Shown here piece by piece: positions 1 through 6,741 of a stretch of DNA of 9,594 bases. Source of the stretch: Pseudomonadota bacterium (GTDB taxonomy: Bacteria; Pseudomonadota; Alphaproteobacteria; Rhodospirillales; Magnetospirillaceae); the NCBI GenBank assembly GCA_023437865.1, contig JAEZFE010000434.1, positions 1 to 9,594 on the forward strand. The letters run 5' to 3'. The first letter of the stretch is position 1. Every line of letters starts with the position of its first letter. Under the pieces are notes generated by a model. That model saw nothing but the letters and a program-made list of their open reading frames with translations. It was not told the DNA's origin and searched no databases. The position numbers and the translations under genes were made by a program.

Positions 1-155
1 GTGCGGTTGAGCAGGCGCACGCCCAGGCGGGCTTCGAGCGCGGCCAGCCGGCGGCTGACCGCCGGAGCGGTGACGCCGAGGTCCTGGGCCGCCGCAGCCA
101 GGGTTGAATGGCGCGCCAGCACGACGAAGAAGGCGAGATCAGACGTGTTTTCCAT
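1..155 (-). CDS. LysR-family transcriptional regulator, N-terminal fragment
   Basis: This is the first 51 complete codons of a LysR-type regulator; the rest lies beyond the left edge. The protein starts MENTSDLAFFVVLARHSTL and continues into a standard winged helix-turn-helix: the helix containing AAAAQDLGVT, then APAVSRRLAALEARLGVRLLNR, which is the conserved LysR recognition-helix and wing pattern. The ATG at 155-153 gives the usual N-terminal spacing for the family. The gene is divergent from the TauE-type permease at 267, the usual arrangement when a LysR protein controls its neighbour, so it may regulate the permease/VOC pair (inference). The effector-binding domain is outside the window, so no ligand can be suggested. 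Confidence 0.93.
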   Translation of the reverse strand, partial: MENTSDLAFFVVLARHSTLAAAAQDLGVTAPAVSRRLAALEARLGVRLLNR

Positions 156-266
156 GGTGCCATTATTGCGTTAAATGCATGAGTGAGTGGAGCATAGCGA
201 TATTTAATGGGGCCACAGGCACTAATATGCTGCCCCGGCCCTTCACTACGTCGCCGCGCCGCCATC
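156..266. promoter_or_regulatory. Divergent promoter region between the LysR gene and the permease
   Basis: This 111-bp gap is clearly more AT-rich than the flanking genes and must hold both divergent promoters. TAATAT at 223-228 is a plausible -10 element for the permease, 39 bases before its preferred start, but no good -35 box is placed before it. TTAAAT (171-176) and ATTTAA (202-207) form a short inverted pair 25 bp apart. No unambiguous T-N11-A LysR box can be singled out by eye. The assignment of promoter function is inference from position. Confidence 0.45.
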
Positions 267-1020
267 ATGAACCTCGTCATCAGCTCGCTGCCCGCCCTCG
301 CGCTCGGGGCCCCCCAGGGCTTCTTCGGCGGGGTGTTCGGCATCGGCGGCGGCATCATCGCCATCCCGGTCCTGGTCCTGGGCTTCGGCATGGACCAGCC
401 CACCGCCCAGGGCACGGCGCTGGCCATGATGGTCCCCAATCTGGTGATGGCGTGGTGGCGTTATGCCCGTCACAACGCGGTGGGAATCAGTTGGACGGCG
501 GCGGGCATTGCCGCCGTGGCGACACTGACCACCTGGGGCGCCGCGCGCCTGGCCCAGCATCTCGACCCCGCCGCCTTGCAGGTGGCGTTCGCGCTGTTCC
601 TGATGGTACTGGGCGTGGCGCAGTTGCCGGCCCGCTCCCAAACGCCCGCCCACCCGCCTCTGCACGCCCGCTTCATGCCGCTGGTCGGCGTGGTCGGCGG
701 CGGCAGCATGGGTCTGTTGGGCGTGGGCGGCGGGCTGGTCGCCACCCCCATGCTCACCGGCATGTTCGGCCTGAGCCAGCGCGCCGCCCAGAGCATCGCC
801 CTGGCGCTGGTCACCCCCAGCTCGGCGGCCGCCCTGAGCGCCTATGCCGAGCACCAGCGGGTGGATTGGCCCTTGGGCCTGGCCCTGGCGGCGGGCGGCA
901 TCGCCACCGTCTCGGCGGGGGTGGCGGTCGCCCATTCCTGTTCGGAAGCGACGCTGCGCCGGGCCTTCGGCATCATGCTGATCGTCACCGGCCTCATCTT
1001 CCTGCTGCGGCGGCTGGTTT

Positions 1021-1022
<2 letters not shown>
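267..1022 (+). CDS. TauE/SafE-family membrane permease (sulfite exporter TauE-like)
   Basis: This is a 251-aa polytopic inner-membrane protein of the TauE/SafE (formerly DUF81) family. Members are proposed to export sulfite, sulfoacetate or related anions, but most are uncharacterised. The family's two internally repeated glycine-rich signatures are visible: GGVFGIGGGIIAIP at residues 21-34 and GLLGVGGGLVATP at 149-161, each followed by further hydrophobic segments. A hydrophilic loop (about 120-135) separates the halves. The ATG at 267 is preferred because the first membrane helix starts right after it; an upstream in-frame ATG at 207 would add 20 residues unlike the family. Neither start has a clear Shine-Dalgarno sequence. 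The gene lies 9 nt from the downstream VOC gene and is divergent from a LysR regulator. The substrate cannot be read from sequence. Confidence 0.9.
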
Positions 1023-2649
<1,627 letters not shown>

Positions 2650-2652
2650 AGA

Positions 2653-3342
2653 TCAACGCTCCAGCAGGGTATCGAGGGTATCGAGCAGCGGATCGAACAA
2701 GCCGCGCACCGCCAGCGCGGCGCCGTCGGCGTCTTGGCGGGCGATGGCGTCGAGCACCGCGCGGTGCTGGGCCTCGCCGGGCTCGGGCAGATCGGCATCG
2801 CCGATGGAGCGGCGGATACAGCCCCGGATGGCGGCGGAGAAGTACAGATAGAGCTCCTCGAGCGCCGGATTGCCGGCGGCGGCCACCATGGCGTGGTGGA
2901 AGGCGAAATCGTGCTCGACGTATTCCTCCACCTTGCCCTCGGCCACCAGCCCCACGCAGCGGCTTCGGCACTCCTCCATGGCGGTCAGATCGTCGTCGCG
3001 GCGGCGGCTGGCGGCCAGCCGGGCGGCGGCCTCCTCCAGGGCGCAGCGCACTTCGATCTGGTCGCGCAGAGACGTGCGGGCGATCTTGCGCAGGGTCTCG
3101 GCCCCATCGGCGGCGGCACGTACATAGGTGCCGTCGCCCTGGCGAACCTCCAGCATGCCGGCATGGGCCAGACAGCGCACCGCCTCGCGCACCGTGTTGC
3201 GGCTGACCCCCAACTGGCGCACCAGTTCGACCTCGGGCGGAATTCGCCCCCCCAAGGGCCAGGCCCCTTCCACGATGCGGGCACGCAGCGCGTCGGCAGT
3301 GCGTTCCACCAGTGAGCGGCGTTCGATGGCGATGGGGGTCAT
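2653..3342 (-). CDS. GntR-family transcriptional regulator, FadR subfamily (FCD domain)
   Basis: This 229-aa DNA-binding regulator has an N-terminal GntR winged helix at about residues 10-75: ADALRARIVEGAWPLGGRIPPEVELVRQLGVSRNTVREAVRCLAHAGMLEVRQGDGTYV in overall pattern, with the VSRNTVREAVRCL recognition helix at 46-58. It is followed by an all-helical FCD ligand domain at about 93-220. Asp145 and His149 in the DFAFH motif and His193 in the EAQHRAVL motif match three of the metal/ligand-binding positions of FCD proteins; the fourth expected His is not evident and lies in an Arg-rich stretch near 173-178. Such proteins usually respond to carboxylates. The gene is first in an operon with the MFS transporter. 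A perfect inverted repeat overlapping its probable -10 region suggests autoregulation (inference). Confidence 0.94.
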   Translation of the reverse strand: MTPIAIERRSLVERTADALRARIVEGAWPLGGRIPPEVELVRQLGVSRNTVREAVRCLAHAGMLEVRQGDGTYVRAAADGAETLRKIARTSLRDQIEVRCALEEAAARLAASRRRDDDLTAMEECRSRCVGLVAEGKVEEYVEHDFAFHHAMVAAAGNPALEELYLYFSAAIRGCIRRSIGDADLPEPGEAQHRAVLDAIARQDADGAALAVRGLFDPLLDTLDTLLER

Positions 3343-3361
3343 GGGCCGGCCCTGCGATGAA

Positions 3362-3380
3362 AGGATGATCCAATCATCCT
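3362..3380 (-). promoter_or_regulatory. Perfect inverted repeat, probable operator of the GntR-MFS operon
   Basis: AGGATGAT-CCA-ATCATCCT is an exact 8-bp inverted repeat with a 3-bp spacer, ending 20 nt before the regulator's ATG. On the minus strand TAGGAT (3381-3376) is a plausible -10 box, with TTGCGC (3403-3398) 16 bp upstream as a weak -35, so the repeat would cover the -10 and the transcription start. The odd-spaced dyad, centred on TGAT-CCA-ATCA, has the size and form of FadR-type GntR operators. The binding protein is inferred from proximity. Confidence 0.65.
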
Positions 3381-3445
3381 ACCTTTAAAACGCCGCGGCG
3401 CAAGAGAGAGCAAATGGCAAATGCATATAGCCACCTCCGGCCTCC

Positions 3446-3485
3446 TTGACTCCCGCCGCCTGTGTTCTTAGAACATTCTCAGAAC
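3446..3485 (+). promoter_or_regulatory. SOS (LexA) promoter of imuA
   Basis: GAAC (3471-3474), seven bases, then GAAC (3482-3485) is an exact match to the alphaproteobacterial LexA box GAAC-N7-GAAC. It lies on a good sigma-70 promoter: TTGACT at 3446-3451, a 17-bp spacer, and TAGAAC at 3469-3474 as the -10. The LexA box therefore covers the -10 and the expected start of transcription near 3481. A shorter palindrome, TGTTCT-T-AGAACA at 3463-3475, overlaps its left half. Repression by LexA and induction by DNA damage are inferred from this match plus the identity of the downstream gene. Confidence 0.88.
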
Positions 3486-3486
3486 A

Positions 3487-4257
3487 ATGATGGATATTCC
3501 CATGCCCTCACCCAAGCTTTCTCAGCTTCGCGCCCGCGTCGCCGCTTTGGAAGGGATCGGCCACGACGTGGTGGCCGGCGTGGTCAGCCTGGGCGTGCCC
3601 GAGATGGATGCAGGCCTACCGTGGGGCGGCTTGCCGCTTGGCTGCCTGCATGAAGTATCCGCCGCCCCCGGCCTGGTGGAGGACGGCGCCGCCCTGGGTT
3701 TCACCGCCCACATGCTGGGCCGCCTGACCGCAAGCCGCAGCAAGCCGGTGCTGTGGGTGGCCGGCACCGACGATCTGTACGCCCCGGGACTGGCCGGCCT
3801 GGACCTGCCGGCCTCGCGGCTGGTGGTGGTGCGCCCGGTCAAGGCCGCCCACACCCTGTGGGCGCTGGAAGAGGCGGTGCGCTGCAAGGCCCTGGCCGCC
3901 GTTTTGGGCGACGTGCGGTCGCTGGATTTCACCGCCGCCCGCCGGCTGCAACTGGCGGCGCGAGAATCCGGAGTGACCGCCTTGATCCTGAACCGGGGCC
4001 AAAGCGTCGGCACGGCGGTAACACGCTGGCGGGTCGGGCCGCTGCCCAGTCTGGGACCGGCGGAGATGGGAGTCGGCGCATGGCGCTGGCGGATCGAGCT
4101 GACCCGCTGCCGGGGGCGCGGACTGGAGGAGGCCAGCGCCGTGTGGGAGGTGGAGTGGTGTGATGAGACCCGCGCTCTTCGTGTGTCAGCCGCCCCCGCT
4201 TCCGGTCGAGCGGCGGAACCTGCTCGCCGTGCTCACCGCTTCCGCGATGCAGGATAG
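3487..4257 (+). CDS. imuA: ImuA-type SOS mutagenesis protein (RecA-like, Walker A degenerate)
   Basis: ImuA proteins work with the polymerase-like ImuB and the replicative-type polymerase DnaE2 in damage-induced translesion synthesis in the cytoplasm. The product is up to 256 aa. Recognisable features are LSQLRARVAALEG (11-23), then GVPEMDAGLPWGGLPLGCLHEVSAAPG (36-62), where RecA relatives have their nucleotide loop but no GKT/GKS is present, as usual for ImuA. VLWVAGTDDLYAPGLAGLDLP (88-108), RLVVVRPVKAAHTLWALEEAVRC (111-133), LGDVRSLDFTAARRLQLAARESGVTALIL (140-168) and the closing WRIELTRCRG...WEVEWCDET (201-228) complete the family pattern. Start codons at 3487, 3490 and 3502 are in frame. 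The SOS box ends one base before 3487, so translation either begins almost leaderless at 3487 or at 3502 behind a weak GATGGA. No imuB or dnaE2 follows. Confidence 0.9.
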   Translation: MMDIPMPSPKLSQLRARVAALEGIGHDVVAGVVSLGVPEMDAGLPWGGLPLGCLHEVSAAPGLVEDGAALGFTAHMLGRLTASRSKPVLWVAGTDDLYAPGLAGLDLPASRLVVVRPVKAAHTLWALEEAVRCKALAAVLGDVRSLDFTAARRLQLAARESGVTALILNRGQSVGTAVTRWRVGPLPSLGPAEMGVGAWRWRIELTRCRGRGLEEASAVWEVEWCDETRALRVSAAPASGRAAEPARRAHRFRDAG

Positions 4258-4288
4258 GCCGGGAACCTGCCTGCCGGCAGCCTGCATC
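4246..4288. repeat. Inverted repeat spanning the imuA stop codon
   Basis: GATGCAGG (4246-4253) pairs with CCTGCATC (4281-4288), an exact 8-bp stem that starts inside the last codons of imuA. Between the arms, GCCGG (4258-4262) can pair with CCGGC (4274-4278), and CTGCCGGCAG (4271-4280) is a perfect 10-bp palindrome. The nested pairing could help terminate or stabilise the imuA transcript; no T-run follows. The function is inference. Confidence 0.4.
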
Positions 4289-4290
4289 TG

Positions 4291-4330
4291 TTGAGAGCGG
4301 CATAAGTTATAGCCCTTATGCCACTCTCAA
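4291..4330. terminator. Near-perfect 16-bp stem-loop after imuA, possible terminator or protein site
   Basis: The arm TTGAGAGCGGCATAAG (4291-4306) pairs with CTTATGCCACTCTCAA (4315-4330) at 15 of 16 positions, the only mismatch being C4298/A4323, with an 8-nt loop TTATAGCC. It is AT-rich in its upper half and lacks a downstream T-run, so it is not a classic intrinsic terminator, although its place 33 nt after imuA fits an end-of-transcript hairpin. It could instead be a dispersed palindromic repeat or an operator for the gene at 4404. The structure is certain; the role is not. Confidence 0.6.
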
Positions 4331-4403
4331 TCCTTGAAACTTCCCCATCGGAAGTGGCACCCTAGGCGCCAACGAGGCTCGATCCACAGGTCGGCAGAAA
4401 GCC

Positions 4404-4760
4404 ATGGCAGTGGACCCTTACGACAACCGGCTTGAGAGACTTCACCACCGCTTGCATATGCTTGGCAAATTGCTGAGCGCGTTGTGTTGCGTGTGGATCG
4501 CCGTGGTCGGCACCGTACTGGTGCGCGATCTGACACCCAACGACCTCGAACACCACCGGGCCCCCGTCATCCAGGACCGCGTCTCGACTTGCCAAGGCGA
4601 GTTCGCGCAGCGCTACGCCTGCGCCGACGCCATCCTGATCAATGGCCAGCACAACGGCGCCACCGAAATACTGACCCGCATGGGCGTGACCATGATCCTG
4701 CCCACCATAGCCTGGATCATGTGGCGCGGGGTGATGGCCCGCGCCGAAAAGCTGCTGTAG
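4404..4760 (+). CDS. Hypothetical small membrane protein with two transmembrane segments
   Basis: I do not recognise this 118-aa protein. A basic N-terminal stretch with a possible amphipathic helix (DNRLERLHHRLHMLGK, residues 7-22) leads into a first membrane segment at about 23-40 (LLSALCCVWIAVVGTVLV). A loop of about 50 residues with Cys63 and Cys73 follows, then a second membrane segment at about 92-110 (MGVTMILPTIAWIMWRGVM) and a short basic tail. Charge distribution suggests both ends inside and the loop in the periplasm, where the two cysteines could form a disulfide (inference). The ATG at 4404 is preceded only by a weak AGAAAG. The gene stands alone between the imuA hairpin and the convergent fecR-like gene. 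Coding reality is supported by the ordered membrane topology and codon use, but not by homology. Confidence 0.65.
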   Translation: MAVDPYDNRLERLHHRLHMLGKLLSALCCVWIAVVGTVLVRDLTPNDLEHHRAPVIQDRVSTCQGEFAQRYACADAILINGQHNGATEILTRMGVTMILPTIAWIMWRGVMARAEKLL

Positions 4761-4910
4761 CCTCTCTTCCCTTGCCGGTGCCCACCCCTACCCTGCGTGC
4801 CACGCCAAAGCTGCGGCTTAGCCGGGCGGTGCGGCCAGCACCCAGGCGCGGATGAGTTGGGCATGGCGGACGCGGTATTCGAATTCGCAGCGAAACTCTT
4901 TTTGGGGATG
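4761..4910. other. Convergent intergenic region
   Basis: This 150-bp space lies between the ends of two converging genes. AAGC-TGCG-GCTT near 4808-4819 is only a 4-bp stem and is not a convincing terminator. On the minus strand the FecR frame stays open for 30 codons after its stop (4910-4821), ending in TAA at 4820-4818. No start codon supports a separate gene there. Nothing else was seen. Confidence 0.5.
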
Positions 4911-5876
4911 TTAATACAGCACCGTGACCAGCGGCGGGACCGAGGCCATCCGGATGCCCAGCACGCTGGTGATGGCGGTAAGCGCCACTTCCGGATTGCG
5001 GCTATCGAAGACACCGCTGACCGTCCGCTCCGCCAGTTCATCGCTGGCAATCACGATGCGGCCATGCCGGTAGGCATTCAGTTCCGCCACCACCTCGGCC
5101 AGCGGAACACGGTCGAACACCAGGCTGCCCTGACGCCAGGCGGCCGCCATATCCGGATTGACAGGCCGCACTGCGCCCAATCCGGCTTCGCTGTAGCGCA
5201 CGGACTGGCCCGGCCAAACGACAACCTGCGAGCCGCGCTGCGTGGTCACCTCGACGCTGTGCTCAACCACGGTGACATCGACCGATTGGGACCGGCGCCG
5301 GACCGTGAACTGGGTCCCGAGGGCGCGGGTCGTCCCATTGTCCGCCACGACGACGAACGGACGGCGTTCGCCCCCACTCAGCGGCTTGGGGGAGAAATAA
5401 GCCTGGCCGGAGAGTAACTCGACCTCACGGGTGCGGTCCGAATATCGCACCGAGATTGCACTCTCGGGCCCAAGCTCGACGGTGCTGCCGTCGGCCAGGG
5501 TAACGGCGCGCTGCTCGCCGGGACGGGTGTTATAATCCGAAGTCAGCATGGTCAGCGGGTCGCCCAGCCAGAAGGCACCAACAGCCGCGATCATCGCCAG
5601 ACTGGCGGCCAGGGCGGCGGCGTGCCGCCAGACAGCGCGCGGGCGGGCGGGCTGCACAAAGCTGCGAACCAGCGCGCCAGGGTTGGAGCCCAGCAGGCCC
5701 ATACGGGTCCAGGCGGCCTCGGCTTCGGCCAGCGCCGCACCGTGGGAAGATGACTCGGCCAGCCAGCAGGCAAGCGCACGCTGTTCGGCCCGGCTTAGGG
5801 GCGCGCCGTTCTGCCGCACCACCCATTCCGCCGCCGCCTCGTCAATGGCATCTTGTCGTTGTTCAGCGCTGGTCAC
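4911..5876 (-). CDS. FecR-family membrane anti-sigma factor / sigma regulator
   Basis: FecR proteins span the inner membrane, sense a TonB-dependent receptor in the periplasm, and control a partner FecI-type sigma factor. From the GTG at 5876 the protein has 321 aa. An N-terminal cytoplasmic domain (DUF4880-like, EAAAEWVVRQNGAPLSRAEQRALACWLAES at about 13-42) ends in a Trp-containing helix near 56. One membrane segment covers about 84-104 (RHAAALAASLAMIAAVGAFWLG), followed by the periplasmic FecR domain (about 115-220, including GEQRAVTLADGSTVELGPESAISVRYSD). A C-terminal DUF4974/STN-like domain covers about 252-321 (FDRVPLAEVVAELNAYRHGRIVI onward). The GTG is preferred over ATG 5960 or TTG 5963 because AGGA lies 7 nt upstream and the sequence before it does not resemble the family. 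It follows the sigma gene by 90 nt. No receptor gene follows, so the signal is unknown. Confidence 0.92.
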   Translation of the reverse strand: MTSAEQRQDAIDEAAAEWVVRQNGAPLSRAEQRALACWLAESSSHGAALAEAEAAWTRMGLLGSNPGALVRSFVQPARPRAVWRHAAALAASLAMIAAVGAFWLGDPLTMLTSDYNTRPGEQRAVTLADGSTVELGPESAISVRYSDRTREVELLSGQAYFSPKPLSGGERRPFVVVADNGTTRALGTQFTVRRRSQSVDVTVVEHSVEVTTQRGSQVVVWPGQSVRYSEAGLGAVRPVNPDMAAAWRQGSLVFDRVPLAEVVAELNAYRHGRIVIASDELAERTVSGVFDSRNPEVALTAITSVLGIRMASVPPLVTVLY

Positions 5877-5966
5877 GCTTTGATCCTGCCGCTTCCACGG
5901 GTGGGTCCCGCTCCTTAACCTAAGACGATTGCAAGCCACCGTTCCGTCATCGGTGCTCATCAATAT

Positions 5967-6464
5967 TTATTGGGTCCGAAGTCGCTGGGTCACATGCTTG
6001 ATGGCTTTGGCCAGATGTTTCTGGACCGAACTGTCGGAAATCTCCAGCCGGTTCGCCACCTGCCGATATGTCAGCCCTTCGATACGCACCAAGGCGAAAA
6101 TTTCCCGAGTCCGCTCCGGCAGTTCGAGCAATGCTTCACGCACGCGGTCGAGTTCATTCTGCGCGGTGGCAGCCCTCTCGGGCGAGGGGCGTTCGTCCAC
6201 GATCTCGACCACTGCCTCATCAAACGATGGATCCGTCTTTTCACGTTGTTGAAGGCGGATGTGATCGACCATCAGATTATGGGCGGTGCGGTACAGGTAA
6301 GCCCGTTCATGGACCATCCCAGCCGCCCCCTGTTCGGCAATGCGTAGGAATGTGTCCTGGGTCAGGTCCGCCGCAACTTCGGCGTCGCGTAATTTTCTCG
6401 TGAGGTAGGCCTGCAACTCACGGCGATACGCGAGAAACAGCCGCTTGATATCCTGGCCTGCCAA
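5967..6464 (-). CDS. FecI-type ECF RNA polymerase sigma factor
   Basis: This 165-aa extracytoplasmic-function sigma factor has region 2 at about residues 6-72, with DLTQDTFLRIAE (33-44) and the -10 recognition helix YLYRTAHNLMVDHIR (56-70). Region 4 is at about 105-158, with LPERTREIFALVRIEGLTYRQVANRLEISDSSVQKHLAKAI containing the helix-turn-helix that reads the -35 element. The length and sequence are typical of the iron-related FecI branch, and the adjacent fecR-like gene confirms the class. Translation starts at TTG 6464; an in-frame TAG 15 nt upstream excludes a longer form, and no clear Shine-Dalgarno is present, which suggests low expression. FecI factors normally activate one TonB-receptor operon, but no such target is in view. 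A Fur-box-like site 45 nt upstream suggests iron repression. Confidence 0.93.
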   Translation of the reverse strand: MAGQDIKRLFLAYRRELQAYLTRKLRDAEVAADLTQDTFLRIAEQGAAGMVHERAYLYRTAHNLMVDHIRLQQREKTDPSFDEAVVEIVDERPSPERAATAQNELDRVREALLELPERTREIFALVRIEGLTYRQVANRLEISDSSVQKHLAKAIKHVTQRLRTQ

Positions 6465-6508
6465 TGACGCCGCCCGCTAACCAGTCCGACCGATACCTCC
6501 ACCATACA

Positions 6509-6529
6509 TGCGAGTAATTCTTAATTGCA
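6509..6529 (-). promoter_or_regulatory. Fur-box-like operator upstream of the sigma gene
   Basis: GCGAGTAATTCTTAATTGC (6510-6528) is an imperfect dyad extended by T and A on either side. By my own count it matches the Fur site form GCAAATGATTATCATTTGC at 13 of 19 positions, and 14 of 21 positions are self-complementary. It lies 45 nt before the start of the FecI-type gene, where Fur normally acts on fecI-like operons. On the minus strand TTGCAA (6530-6525, overlapping the site) could be a -35. The match is by eye. Confidence 0.5.
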
Positions 6530-6741
6530 ACGCCTGATGGCAGCAGACCTCCGTCTAAGGTATGGTTTGCACGCTTTTACCTGCACCGCAAGGCTCTTCC
6601 CCGAAATCACCACGCCGAAGGACGGCCAAGGAGTGGGCGCAAAGCGTACGGTGTTCATCTTATTTCCGCCGCCCGATGAGCATGATAACCTCTTGCACTT
6701 GGGGAATGGCGGACGTCGTAGTCTTCTGGGGTTATTGGTGA
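6530..6741. promoter_or_regulatory. Upstream region of the pfaD operon
   Basis: This spacer between the divergent sigma gene and pfaD must hold the pfaD promoter. No convincing sigma-70 pair was found: TTGCAC at 6693-6698 lacks a matching -10. GGAAT at 6703-6707 resembles an ECF -35, but no clear ECF -10 lies at the usual distance. No strong hairpin or RNA gene was recognised. An open frame from 6525 to 6797 crosses this region and is judged spurious. Confidence 0.4.

Noticed and set aside
3410..3423. Tandem GCAAATG-GCAAATG upstream of the imuA promoter
   Set aside because: Two copies of 7 bp is too short to support a repeat element or binding array.
4163..4287. Possible imuB start at ATG 4163 in another frame at the end of imuA
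   Set aside because: The frame begins MRPALFVCQPPPLPVERR but ends after about 40 codons with none of the Y-family polymerase-like motifs.
4804..4823. Possible terminator AAGC-TGCG-GCTT between the converging genes
   Set aside because: The stem is only 4 bp and there is no T-run on either strand.
5877..5963. Longer FecR start at ATG 5960 or TTG 5963
   Set aside because: The added 28-29 residues do not look like the family N-terminus and lack a Shine-Dalgarno sequence, whereas GTG 5876 has AGGA at a proper distance.
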